From Colius striatus (taxonomy: Eukaryota > Chordata > Aves > Coliiformes > Coliidae), in NCBI RefSeq assembly GCF_028858725.1, contig NC_084790.1:87076996-87140995 (forward strand): a stretch of DNA of 64,000 nucleotides, given 5' to 3'. Positions within the stretch are counted from its first letter, which is position 1, and each line of letters begins with the position of its first letter. Below the pieces are notes generated by a model. It did not search any database and had not been told where the DNA came from. It worked only from the letters and a program-made list of their open reading frames with translations. The position numbers were made by a program, and so were the translations under genes. Positions 23,985 to 36,937 of this stretch are shown here, in pieces.

Positions 23985-25335
23985 CAATAACAGAGAAATC
24001 ATGCAAGTTAACTCCTGGCTGAGAGGCTGGTGCTGATGAGAAGGTTTGGTTGTTACAACGGGACCTTCTGTGATGACTGTCACTTGATGGGGCAGGATGG
24101 AGTACACCTGTCTCACAAAGGCACTGGAATCTTTGGGAACAGTGGGTGAGTTTGGGTGAGCCCCTGCATGGCCTGTACACCAACACATAGAGCCTGGGGA
24201 ATGAGCAGCAGGAGCTGGAGATGTGGGTGAAGGTGCAGGGCCATGAGCTCAGTGCTGTTACTGAGACATGGTGGGACAGCTCCAGGGCTGGAGCTCAGCC
24301 AGGAATGGCTCTGGGCTGTCGAGGACAGACAGGCCCAGAGGTGAGGGGGCGAAGCTGGTGTCAGTGTGAGAGGAATTGGAGTGCACTGACCTCAGCCTGG
24401 GGGCACGAGGGGCAGGTTGAGAATGAAGGGGCAGGGTAGTGTGGGTGGTACTGCTGTGGGAGCTTGCTACAGGCCACCTGAGCAGGAGGAGGATGTGGAT
24501 GAGGCCTTCTATGAACAGCTGAGAGCTGTCTCACAGTCACAGTCCCTGGTCCTCATGAGGGACTTCAACCACCCTGCTGTTTGCTGGCAAAGCCACACAG
24601 CCAAGCACACACAGTCCAGGAGGTTCCTGCAGAGTGTTGACAACTGGCAATGGAGCAACTCATCCTGGGTGCCATCTCAAAACACACGAAGGATGAGATG
24701 GTTATCAAGGGGAGTCAACATGGCTCCACCAAGGGGAAATCCTGTCTGACCAACCTGATGCCTTCTATGAGTGCATAACTGGCTGGCTGGATGATGGGAG
24801 AGCAGTAGATGTCATCTACTTTGACTTCAGCAAGGCTTTGGACACTGTCTCCCACAACATCCTCATCAGAAAGCTCAGGCAGTGTGGCTGGGATGGGTGG
24901 AGGTGAGGTGGATGGAGAGCTGCTGAATGACAGAGCCCAGAGGGTGGGGATCAATGGCACAGAGTCGAGTTGAAGGCCTGTGGCCAGTGGAGTTCCACAG
25001 GGATGGGTTCTGGGGCCAGTCTGGTTCAACATCTTCATCAACCACCTGGATGAGGGCACAGAGGGACCCTCAGCAAGTTCCCTGCTGGCACCAAACTGGG
25101 AGCACTGGCTGATGCACCAGAGGCTGTGCTGCCATCCAGTGAGAGCTGGGCAGGCTGAGAGTTGGGCACAGAGGAACCTGCTGAGGTTCAACAAGGGCAA
25201 GGGCAGAGTCCTTCTCGGGAAGATTTCAAACCCAGCTGGACACGTTCCTGTGTGACCTGCCTGAGCAGTGGGGTTGGACTGGATCTTTAGAGGTCCCTTC
25301 CAAGGTCACTATTCCATGAGTCTGTGATTTCCTGG
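23985..25335 (+). mobile_element. CR1 LINE with endonuclease and RT pieces, internally deleted
   Basis: The only copy here reaching into the 5' half of ORF2. The 24417-24749 frame contains VGACYRPPEQEEDVDEAFYE and VLMRDFNHPAVCW, the CR1 AP-endonuclease end. The sequence then jumps to the RT region (SGVPQGWVLGPVWFNIFINH). A second deletion joins the RT end to the 3' terminus near 25212. The catalytic box is Phe-Pro-Ala-Gly (25076-25092). Confidence 0.9.
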
Positions 25336-26897
25336 ATCTTAGTGAAGATTCTGAGCTGGGCCAGAGCAGGACAAATGTTTTCCTGCCAGCTGCACTAGCA
25401 ATAGCTGTTAACAGACAGAGAGAGAGGGAAGCTGCTTCTGCAATTACATGATTAAGATACAACCATTGCAGAGAAATGGAAGTACACATTCCAGGGACTG
25501 AAAAAGATCATGCAAGTCTCTATGTGCAGAATATATCTGCCTCTGTGGTTACAGCCCTCAAAATAGCTGACATTACTCAACTTGTAACTCTCTCTCTTCA
25601 TTAGTGAGGCCAGGAACACAACAAGAGAAAATACAGCTCCTGTTCACAGGCTCTGTGCCACACTGAGCAGAGAAATAGGCACCTACATGAGCAGCAGTTC
25701 CTAAAAATCCCATCTAGTTTAGCAGTTAGGCATCAGGATCTCTAGACCACCACCTTGGCATTCCTCCCCTGCCCAAAGCCATTGGACTTCATAAAACAAG
25801 CCACAGACACTCTAATTCAATAAATGACTGCCAGCAATAGGAGCTACCTTCTGCACAATAACCTGCCATCACCTCACAGTTCCAGCTCTCCTTGTAAAAT
25901 GGAGGGAGCTCTCCAGACCCTGGGCTTTCCTCAGCTGGAGCACCCGGAGGGAAGGAGGATCCTTGAAGCACAGGATCCAACCTTCCTTCCTCCTGAGAAT
26001 GCACCAGTACAGCCAGAAAAGCAAGATTCGTGCCTCCAGGAAAGAAGGATTAGCAAACATGAGGCCCTGTTATCCAGTCATGAGCATTCTGACGGGACCA
26101 GTAGAGGAAGGAGTGAGGGAAGAACCAGGTTTTATGGTTTGTCACTGTTATGGTGTGATTATTTCATTACCAACACAAAATGAATGCCCATTCTCAGGAC
26201 TCACCAGGCCATTATGCACACTGTAAAGAGCCTAAACCCCAGGGCTTTCATTTACTCACATCTGAGGGTTCTAGATTCAGAAACACCTGGCAGCCAAGTG
26301 CTAGTTTCCTAGGAAATTAATCAAGATGCATTCCATCAGAGGTGACCTCTTACACAACCACCTCCTGCTGGGCGAGGAATGGATCCATTACCACTCCAAC
26401 TCAGCTCTCCTAAAGGCAACCCTGTGGGTTGTTTTCCTGTGACAGAGCAGGCAGTGCAGGAACTCAACGCCAAGGTCCTCAGGGTGGAGCAGAGTTTTTG
26501 CTTCCTGCTTGTTCTGAAGCTCTGTGATGGCAGTGCTGTACTGCAGCCGTGCTTCTGGAGCTCTTTGTTTGGAGAAACATAAAATATTGCTTCCCCCAGA
26601 ACTGTTTCTTGTCCAAGAAAAGCTATTTGTGACTAATGGTGAACTATAATCTAGCCCATAATCTCTGTAAAAACACAATCTCCTAAGCAACTACTATTTG
26701 TCATGCAGACAGCAAAGAAATTATAGATTAAGCCTCTCTATTGCAAGAACCACCAGATACAAACATATTACCAGCTGCCCATTTTCCTTAGATAAATAAA
26801 TGTCTGTTTGCAGCTGCTTAACCAATGAAGGGCTACAGGAAATTTTTGCTGGAAAGGAATTCATTCAAATTCTGTTATTTTTAAAAGAAAAACACAC

Positions 26898-27613
26898 ACA
26901 GAATCACAGAATCACAGCATGGTGGGGTTGGAAGGGATTTTAGAGCTCATCCAGCCCAACACCCTGCAGAAGCAGCTCCCACCTAGGTCAGGTCACACAG
27001 GAATGTGTCCAGGTGGGTCTTGAAGCCCTCCAAGGAAGGAGCCTCCACACCCTCCCTGGGCAGCCTGGGCCAGGGCTCCCTCACTCAAACACTCAAACAG
27101 TTTGTCCTGATGTTTCAATGCAACTGTTTGTGTTCCAGCTTCATCCCATCACCCCTTGTCCTGTCACTGGATACAACAGAAAAAAAGTGCTGCCCCAACC
27201 TCCTGACACCCACCAGTGAGATATTTGTCAACATTAATGAGATCTCCCCTCAGTCTCCTCTTCTCCAGACTGAACAGCCCCAGGTCCCGCAGCCTTTCCT
27301 CACACGGAAGATGCTCCAGTGCCCTGAGCATCTTGCTGGCCCTGCACTGGCCTCTCTGCAGCAGTTCCCTGTCCCTCTGCAGCTGGGGAGCCCACAACTG
27401 GACACAGGACTCCAGATGAGGCCTCACCAGATATGGCAGAGCAGAGGGGGAGAAGAACCTTCCTTGACCTGCTGCCCACACTCCTCTTGATGCATCCCAG
27501 GCTGCCATTGGCTTCTTGGCCACGAGAGTTCATTGCTGGCTCATATTTAGCTTACTATCAATCAGCACTCCCAGGTCTCTCTCTGCAGAGATACTCTTCA
27601 GCATATCTTCAAC
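26898..27613 (-). mobile_element. CR1 3' portion, left arm of an inverted pair
   Basis: Young-subfamily 3' part in sense with MBD2. Abuts a plus-strand CR1 at 27616, forming a head-to-head pair. Confidence 0.92.
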
Positions 27614-27615
27614 AT

Positions 27616-28024
27616 CTTTCATACGAGGAAAGGCTGCGGGACCTGGGGCTGTTTAGTCTGGAGGAGACTGAGGGGAGGTCTTATTAACATTTATAAATAT
27701 CTCACTGGTGGGTGTCAGGAGGTTGGGGCAGCACTTTTTTTATAGTAGCCAGCAACAGGACAAGGGGTGATGGCATGAAGCTGGAACACAAAACGTTTCA
27801 CTTAAACATCAGGACAAACTGTTTGAGTGTTTGAGTGAGGGAGCCCTGGCCCAGGCTGCCCAGGGAGGGTGTGGAGGCTCCTTCCTTGGAGGGCTTCAAG
27901 ACCCACCTGGACACGTTCCTGTGTGTCCTGATCTAGGTGGGAGCTGCTTCTGCAGGGGGGCTGGACTGGATGAGCTCTAAAGGTCCCTTCCAACCCCTAC
28001 CATGCTGTGATTCTGTGATTCTAT
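27616..28024 (+). mobile_element. CR1 3' portion, right arm of an inverted pair
   Basis: Starts at GAGGAAAGGCTGCGGGACCT and runs to ATTCTGTGATTCTATGG. It is the reverse complement, with mismatches, of about 26898-27310 in the adjacent copy. Confidence 0.92.
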
Positions 28025-29678
28025 GGACGAGTTTAAAAGGAATGAGAATTCCTCCAGAAAACTGGAAAAATTCTTTTCTCTGCTTGTAAGCAATTGCTGA
28101 GTCGTTCAGTTCTGCTGCATCCCTAACTGCCAACCAAAACTTCACTGTTCCTTTAGTTGCCTGGGAGAGAGAGAGATGAAACTCAACAATCTCACTGGGT
28201 TCCTTCAGTGCCTCTTTTTGAAAATCCTAATAAACACCAAACAAGAAGTTTTCCAGCCCTGTCTGATTTTAGATTCCAAGCCTTTAAGCCGATCTGTAGG
28301 GAAAAGAAATCACATTTAACTGACAACATACAAGGTGCTAAGAGGTAAATGCATCTTTCCTGTTAAGAACTGCTCACAGGAAGATATACATAAACTGACA
28401 TCCTGCAATCTTCTGCAAGCATTGGGCTTTTTAGACTGCATGTATCTTACACCAAAGAATGAATATGGTCAGATTTAATTTGTCATGTATAATCCTATTC
28501 AATAACCCACTATAATTCCCTGCAATATATACAACAATAAGCACAAAAGACACTTTCAAATCAATTTTTAAGAGTACTTCTGGCCTACAGACAGATGATG
28601 TTACAGCTAAATATATCATGTTTATCCTAAGGTGGTTTTAAAAAGTAAACGCACTCAGATTCATCCTGAGATGGTTTGTAAAGGTGGCTGCCTGCCACAG
28701 AACTAGAGGAATCAGATCACATAATACCAACTGACTACCTGACTTCCTCAAAACCAGCTTTGAAGAGAAGGATGACTTTATTTTAAACACTGGAGATATG
28801 TTTGTGGAATCTTTTTAGCCAAACGTATCAGGAAGATCCTGAGGTCAATGCTTTGCAAATTCAGTGTCAGAGTTACCACTTATATGAACATCAGTTTTAC
28901 CAGTATGGTTTGAAATACCTCTACCACCACAGTCCACAGTATACAGCAAAATAAACTAGTGATCAGTGGGTCCTCAGGAGCCAAAGTTCTCTCAGAGCAG
29001 TATCTCAGGTACTACACAACTGGGGCACGGGGGTAAATCAGTGAGTTACATGTTTACCCTGAAAAAGATCAGTAAGTGTGGAACACTGAGAACCAAGAAG
29101 CTCTAACACATGAAGAAGAGGGCAATTGCTCTACATAGGACACAGACCTGGACCTTTTGGAGGCACTGAGTGAGTGTAGGTACAAAGGGCAGTAATCCCT
29201 AAGGAAGGAGTTTGGTTTGCAGCACCATTCCATTTCATCCAGTCAGGTACAGGACACTTGACAGGCAAGCAGCTCAAGTTGAAGTGATTGCATAAAACAT
29301 TTACTGCTTCTAATAGTTTGAGATAGTTGCAGGACTTCCTCTGCTTCATATTCACTTCTTTCACTGAGGAATACTCAAATCTGGATGCACAAGTGGAGCA
29401 TTCCTGTGCCCTGCAGTACTGCTACATCTAGTGGCCTTCTTGCAAAATAGGAAGGAAGGAGAAAACAATTTTTAAGATGCCACCTAAGAGGAAGGAGACA
29501 GATGCAACTGCACTCTTTTTTTGATTCCTCATTAATTCCAGCTTCATTTTCAGCAATGCTAACCTGACTTTTTAAAATCCAAACCAGGTACCTAAACCTA
29601 TGAAGTCTAATAATGGAGAGGAGGCTAAATCAAGGGGTTTTGCTGGGAGATTTTTGTTTCCTTGCAGGGTCCACTAGA

Positions 29679-29898
29679 AATCACAGAATCACAGAATCTC
29701 AAGGGCTGGAAGGGACCTGGAAAGCTCATCCAGTGCAACCCCCCTGCCAGAGCAGCAGCACCTAGAGCAGGGCACACAGGGACTCATCCAGCTGGGGTTG
29801 AATGTCTCCAGAGAAGGAGCCTCCACAGCCCATCTGGGCAGCCCCTGCCAGTGCTCCCTCACCTCAACAGGGAACAAGTTTGTCCTTGTGTTTCTTTC
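29679..29898 (-). mobile_element. CR1 3' fragment
   Basis: CAGAGCAGCAGCACCTAGAG-type 3' end, strongly 5'-truncated. Confidence 0.92.
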
Positions 29899-31477
29899 CT
29901 GTTCTATTCCTATTAAATGCTTGTGGTGAACAGAAGCAATGAGAGAAAGGGGGAGGATTTGGCTTAAATGAGACCCTGCTCTGTGATGAGAGCTATTTGG
30001 GAGCAGGACTGTTAGCAAATCCCTTCCTTCTTTCCAGGTAATACAGAGAAGTAAGCAGCCACCTCTGAGTTTTGAGATGTTCCCTAACGGAATTCAAAGC
30101 ATCAATTCAGGGTTCCAGGTGCTTTGTGTAAATATCCAGATTCTACTCCAAATAGATCCTACTCCAAAAAGGGAAATTTCATCTATGTTGTCTTCTTTAG
30201 TTCCTGCTGGACTCTCAATGCTGGCAACAGGAGACTGTCACACATTTGCAGGTGCCCTAGACACAGAGGTTCTCTGGGCCTCTCCTGTACAAAGGGCTGA
30301 CCCTCACTGAGCACAGAACAGCTTTTCTGGGTTGATGGAAACTGAACATCTTCAAAACCAAACTCTTTCAACCACTGTGCCTATTCAAGTGCTCACATAA
30401 GCTGGATGAGGAAACTGGAGCAGGGAGATGTGCAATGGTGTTTATCAGTCTGTGTGTCCACACCTTTTAGTGATGGAAATAAACACAACCATTTAGGTTT
30501 CCTCTTCTTACATTGCTGTATCAGCAGATCCTGTGAGGGAAATACCTGAAGTCACAGACACAGTGAGAAAGCCTACCTTGAGCAAGCTTTAGAGAGAATC
30601 TATTTTGAGCAGTTTGATACTTCAAAAAGAGACGTTAAAGCACTTGGAAGGAAACTGCAATTGAAGCTATCAGATTTGCTTGCAGATACCACTGACATTT
30701 GATTAGACTGGTACTGGTACTTGAACAAAAGGTAAACAGAGGAGTTAAGAAGAGAGAAGTAGACTGGACACCAGAAGACTTTTCAGAGTGTGCACACATC
30801 CACACACAGCTCAAGTTCTGACACTACTTCCAGGATTCTCCAGAACATTTCCACTTCCCCTTGGGTAAAGTTCCCCACTCTGATAACCAGTAATCTATGA
30901 AACATTAAGAATGACTTTGAAAGCTTTGAGATGCTGTCTTGCAGAGATGTTGCTTAAAAGAGGTGTAAAAAACCCCATCACACTTCTTGTGTGCTACAAA
31001 CTAGTATGTTGCATACATGAGACCAGCAGCTCCCACAAAGATCTGTTGCCCTGATTGACAGATTTACCTATACCGAGATCATAAAGAAGCTGTTATTAGT
31101 TTATCTTCCCAAGAACTACCACAGGGTTTACTGCTTAAAGAAGAGCTGCTGCCAAATATCTTCCCTGACAACACCAATAGGCATGTCTTCTCACTCTCAG
31201 GTCATGAAAAAAACTACTGACTGCCAAAGGTACTACAGGACTCATTTAATTTGATCCCTACACAAGAGGGCAGGCCAAAGAGAATGTTTAGGGACTTCTG
31301 GTTAGACTGTCTTTTGGAAAGAGAGATACAATAGATATACACAGATAAAGCTTTCAGAGATGGAAATCTGTAACTACAGGAGTAAGAATCCTGTAAGGGA
31401 TTTGGGCCAAGGATTGAAGAAACAGAGGAATGATACTGGAAGTGGTAACTGAATAAGCTTTATATCCAAATAGACAC

Positions 31478-31540
31478 TCAGGGGGGTTGGACTGGATGAT
31501 CTTTCGAGGTCCCTTCCAGCCCTTGAGATTCTGTGATTCA
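31478..31540 (+). mobile_element. CR1 3'-terminal remnant
   Basis: GGGGTTGGACTGGATGATCT...CCCTTGAGATTCTGTGATTC. Confidence 0.85.
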
Positions 31541-32211
31541 CTTGAATATTCAACACAGACACATTACAGCACAGGAAAGTTTGCACACCTGAATACAGGA
31601 GAAGACAGTGACACCTGAAGGGATTATTTATGTGAGGAAAACATAGGCTCTGTCTGGAGGGGAAGAGAATTCAAATGTATCTGTAAGGTTACATTTGTCC
31701 AACAATTCTATCTCTAGTGACAGGCCCTCCACAAGCTGAAAGCTTTATTATGTACCTCAGCATCTTCAATCCTCACCCTGGCTTCTCTACTTGACCTTAA
31801 CAGATAGTGTCAATCAGTGTTTTTGGAAAACCAAAGATTGCATCTATTAATATTTACACCCCAGCTAGTGAGGGAAGTACCAAAATGAACTGCAGGCTGT
31901 GTTCAAACAGGATGTGAACATTCATATATGAAGGTTGCACATGTGATCAATGACTGCAGTTACTCTAGAATTTTGGTTACAAACACCACAGAAATATTTG
32001 TAGCTGCACGATGGAAATCTGTGTGTTGAGAAACCAGACCACTGGAAATTGTTTATGAAAGCTGCCAGTTTGCTTAAGATTCTTCAGTAACTGACAGCAA
32101 GCTAGCTACATTAAATTGCTTTGTTCCAGACCTGGTGCTGAAAATTTTACTGAAAACTTTCTCAAAATTTATGTAAAAACAACTGTGACAGGCTATTCCC
32201 TTCTTTCCCTT

Positions 32212-32925
32212 AGAATCACAGAATCACAGAATGGTAGGATTGGAAGGGACCTTTAGAGATCATCCAGTCCAACCCCCTGCAGAAGCAGCTCCCACCTAGA
32301 TCAGGTCACACAGGAACGTGTCCAGGTGGGTCTTGAAGCCCTCCAAGGAAGGAGCCTCCACACCCTCCCTGGGCAGCCTGGGCCAGGGCTCCCTCACTCA
32401 AACACTCAAACAGTTTGTCCTGATGTTTCAATGGAACTGTTTGTGTTCCAGCCTCATCCCATCACCCCTTGTCCTGTTGTTAGATACAATAGAAAAGAGG
32501 GATGTCTGGACCTCCTGACACCCACCAGTGAGATATTTATAAATGTTAACAAGAGCTCCCCTCAGTCTCCTCTTCTCCAGACTAAACAGCCCCAGGTCCC
32601 GCAGCCTTTCCTCACAAGGAAGATGCTCCAGTGCCCTGAGCATCTTGCTGGCCCTGCACTGGCCTCTCTGCAGCAATTCCCTGTCCCTCTGCAGCTGGGG
32701 AGCCCAGAATTGGACACAGGACTCCAGAAGAGGCCTCACCAGAGTAGAGGGGGAGAAGAACCTCCCTTAACCTGTTGCCAGCACTCTTCTTGATGCATCC
32801 AAGGCTGCCATTGGCCTTCTTGGCCACGAGGGCACATTGCTAGCTCATATTAGCTTATTATCAACCAGCACTCCCAGGTCTCTCTCTGCAGAGCTGCTCT
32901 CCAGCAGCTTCTCCCACCTCAGTCA
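32212..32925 (-). mobile_element. CR1 3' portion
   Basis: Young-subfamily copy with a clean double ATCACAGA tail and 5' truncation after CAGAGCTGCTCTCCAGCAG. Confidence 0.93.
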
Positions 32926-33135
32926 ATCATCACTACTCAGAATGACAACAAAAACAGCTCAGAGCAACATTTTAGCCTGGAAAAAAAGCAAGAGTAAGAC
33001 ACACAGTGATTTGTTTTGCTATGAGATATGTAAGATTAAGTATCTCACATTCACTGCAAACACAGTTAGTGTTTCCTCCAAAAGAAGTATGGCAATACAG
33101 AATAAGAACAGTGTTTAAAGTGTCCTCTCCCAAGG

Positions 33136-33277
33136 ATCACAGAATGTCAAGGGCTAGAAGGGACCTGGAAAGCTCATCCAGTGCAACCCCCTGCCAGAGC
33201 AGCACCACCTAGAGTAGGGCACACGGGAACTCATCCAGCTGGGTTGGAGTGTCTCCAGAGAAGGAGCCTCCACAACT
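33136..33277 (-). mobile_element. CR1 3'-end fragment
   Basis: Only the last 140 bases of CR1 are present, with the 5' truncation at CCTCCACAA. Confidence 0.9.
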
Positions 33278-34695
33278 GTTGCAAGCAAGGAAAAAGAATT
33301 CTGACACAGAGGTCAGCAGAAGATGACTTCTTGAGATTTAATTGGTTAGAACCTATCTCAAAGAGGCAAAGATTTCATTTGTGTAGGTTTGCAAACTGAC
33401 TATCCAGTAAAGATGTGCACATAGGGTTGTCTCAAAAGACAACAGATGCATTCCCAAAGATTTCAGTCACTACATAATTGAAGAAATGATTCTGGAATAA
33501 AGAAAACAGGGAGGAAACAGGAAAGCATGAAAGTGTTTGGAATCCACCAAGACAGGGATTGCCAGACATCCACTTCTCTCACCACAAAGGTGCCAAAACC
33601 TTCGTGTGCTTTGGTGATTGTTACTGCTTCAGCAGACATGACCAAAAGGAAACTCCTGGCACACAAAACAGGGTAGTTCAAAAGGAAAACCCAAAGAATG
33701 TGACAAGAATCGATGGCCACATGCAATTATGCATCTTTTAGATCTGAACACAACACACTTACACGGCCCCTGTTGAACTTCGTGGGACCAACAGTGAGGG
33801 TAGCTGAGGCCTTCAAATCTTGCTAAAAGGCATCTCAACAAGTTGATCCAATATGGCTCAATATCTCTTCATTCTCACCTGAATTTAGAGGATGCAGAGT
33901 CTAAATTCCTCGTGTTACTTCTTACAAGAACAGAGCTTGAGTTTCAAAGGAAACATGGTTAAAAGTTATTGACATAAGAGATAACAAAATTATAGACACA
34001 CCTCTGCATTTCCCTCTCAACCCTGCACTCCTAAGATAGAACAAAGTGTTTCAATTCAATGGTAGGACTCAAAACCAACACCTCAATCTGATCCACACCA
34101 TGTTACCCACCTGACCATTCATCAGCTAGACTTCCATTTCTCCTCAGCTGCCTCCTCCCCGTAAGAAACAAGCCCAAACAAGCTGCTCACTGTGTGAGGA
34201 GGCAATCTGTCATCCACCTACAGAGAAGCAGCTGAAGGAGAGCTTGTGCAAGATGAGTTTGTATTACTGAGCTCTGTATTTATAGCAGGAGTAGAGTGAA
34301 AAGGAGGGATTTAAAGTACAGCTTTTTATTGATGCTGCACAAAGTTCTTCCGTGTAAAAGAGATTGCTTCTTGATGACGACCGTGGATGTCATAGAAACT
34401 TCTGCTAAGAAGCTTCTCTATATTTCACATCTGATGGCAACAGTACAGCATAAATCTGACTTTCAGGAGGAATGTGGCAATCAAACATGAATGAAGTTTT
34501 GGACTAAGAGATATTAGCCTCCATATGAACTGTCACTTCTGTATCTTTTCTCAATCATACAGACTACAGACTTTTCTAAAAGTAACTTGCAAGGCAGAAA
34601 CTCCCACTATAACCAAGGCACAGATGAAAACAAGCACGTTTTCAGCTTTGTTTCAGCTTCCTGACCATCAACAGTGGGAGCAGATTAATTCCTAC

Positions 34696-34833
34696 CTGTC
34701 GCGGCTGCTCCGTCACTCGCTGTGGATCCGATCGTACTTTGTTACTAGGATGATTGGTTACTTTGGTGACTGGTTGTTTGAAAATTGATGCAGTTTGTCT
34801 GATGGGTAAAGTTGTATTTAAGTCTGGTTTTCC
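34696..34833 (-). CDS. MBD2: MBD2 coding exon 3 (linker region)
   Basis: This 138-bp exon, phase 0 at both ends, encodes residues 92-137. It opens GKPDLNTTLPIRQTASIFKQ and ends TEQPRQ. It corresponds to the start of the intrinsically disordered linker and transcriptional repression region that follows the MBD. In the family this region helps contact the NuRD histone deacetylase core. The acceptor is TTTACCAG and the donor is CAG|GTAGGA. Because the exon is a multiple of three with phase 0 borders, it could be skipped without shifting the frame. The testis-type alternative exon known in mammals was not recognised nearby. Confidence 0.96.
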
Positions 34834-35105
34834 CTGGTAAAACAAACAGAAAAAAAAAAAAAAGATTAAAAAAGAAAAGAATTAACAACAATTACACGTA
34901 AAAGTGCACAAATTAAGGTTGCAGTCACCCTCTTCTACTGCACAAAAGAAGGAGGCTTTTTGTTCCCTTAAATACTGTGTTTAACTAACTTTTCAGTCAT
35001 CCATTTTAAATTAAAGAAAAAGAGAGTAACACTTAACTAGTTCCACACATTTTCACCTTCTTGGGAAGAATCAAACTGCTTGAAAGCCCATCTTTTTTTT
35101 TGCTA

Positions 35106-35503
35106 AAATCATAGAATCTGAAAGGCTGGAAGGGACCCGGGAAGCTCATCCAGTGCAGCCCCCTGCCAGAGCAGCACCACCTAGAGCAGGGCACACAGGG
35201 ACTCATCCAGCTGGGGTTGAATGTCTCCAGAGAAGGAGCCTCCACAGCCCATCTGGGCAGCCCCTGCCAGGGCTCCCTCACCTCAACAGGGAACAAATTC
35301 CTCCTTGTGTTGCTTTGGAACCTCTTCTGTTCCAGCTTGTCCCCGTTGCCCCTTGTCCTATCACTGGCCATCATTGAGCACAGCCTGGCTCCAGCCTCCT
35401 CACACCCACCCTTGATGGATTAGAGAACATGAATGAGCTCACCCCTCAGTCTCCTCCAAGCTACAGAGCCCCAGCTCACTCAGCCTGTCATCACAAGGGA
35501 GAT
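35106..35503 (-). mobile_element. CR1 3' fragment, MBD2 intron 2
   Basis: CAGAGCAGCACCACCTAGAG subtype, about 400 bases, in sense with MBD2. Confidence 0.92.
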
Positions 35504-36937
35504 ATTGATGGTTCAAGGGACCTACATTCTGAAGAGACAACCTTCACAATAAGATGTTGGAACCTCCAAAGCTTCATGACATTGTGCTTTGTAGCAAATG
35601 TAAAATTCCAAGTGTTAGAGGACGGCAGCTCCCTAACTTTGGTCACAAATTTCCTAAGCAATTCCCATACCAAACAGTTCTTAATTAGGTGTAGCAATTC
35701 ATCCTGGAAAGAAATTAGATCTGTATCAAAAACCCTTTAGACAAGACTAGTTTTTATCTGGTTTGTGTACAGGTGATCCCCAGGCATCAGATGTGACTTC
35801 ATCAATACTATCTAGCCACACACCCAACCCTCAGAGGCCTGAACCTCCCTCTGTAGCATCAACCCCAGAAGCACTTGGGGAGGGAAAAGAATTCTCCCCT
35901 AAACCCCAAGACTGTTTAAGAAAGAATAAGACAGATCATGACTTGCACACCATTCCATCTCTTCTAAGTCTCTGTCTTCTCCCAGTCTCTCTGTCCAAAA
36001 GCAGTTTGAAGCACCGGGCTAACAGCATCTTACAGCCTTTCACTTGTAATTCCATGTCTGCCAAGTCCTGAATTCATACTGTCAGACTTTTCTGCTCTTG
36101 CATTTGTCTGCTAATTTTTTAATAACTGAAATAATTCCCTTCTGTTTTTCCCCCCCTAAGGATACAAGGGGTGTGACTGAGAAGACATGTCACTATGTTG
36201 ACACAAGAGAGACACTGAAAAGTCACAGTCTCAAGCACTTCAGAACATTTAAAAGCCATACTTAGTTTCTGACGAAGGAAAATGGTCAAGCTTTTGCTTT
36301 TAAAAAGTTTATTGCTACTCATTCAAAGGAAAATAAGTGATATGTAACGTTTCATAGCTCGGAAGTCTTACAAGAGGCTGTGAGATCACAGCTCTGAAGC
36401 TACACAACAAACATCAATATTAGACTCCATCCAAGGATTGTGATAAAAGTTTTCACTGGGATTTACTCAAGACTCTTAATTTTGTGAGAAGAAGCAATCT
36501 CTTTGGGAATTAAACCTCAATCTTCAAATCCTTCATAGTTACATCACACAATTTGGAATACACAGCTTCATGCAAGAGACCATGTTACGAACCAGGGAGC
36601 ACACATTTCTTCAAAGCTTGTTCACAACTTGTTCATCCCTGAGCTGGACATTGTGGAATTACAGATGATGGAAGTTAGAATACTGGCTATAGATATTCTG
36701 TACTGATCTGTATTAAAATGAAACAAAAAATATGGCAAGAGGCTTAGGCTTATTAAGCAACAAGCCTGCTCTTCCCAGAATCTGTCTCAGACTACACTCT
36801 TATTTTAGAAGTTAGTCTCCTCCTTTAGAGCTTTGCTAATCTGAAGGGTGGTTCCTCCACCATCAGGATGTCCTGTCTTTTAGCACATCTCAGTAATTGC
36901 CAGGAGGATGGCTGATCAGAAAGGGAGCGTGAAGTGA

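Larger units (their letters stand above)
18855..34695 (-). other. MBD2 intron 3
   Basis: The largest intron, 15.8 kb. It holds eleven CR1 pieces in both orientations, listed separately. The stretches 22757-23300, 25336-26897, 28025-29678, 29899-31477, 31541-32211 and 33278-34695 look unique and contain nothing I can name. A small imperfect repeat sits at 23839-23913. Confidence 0.9.
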
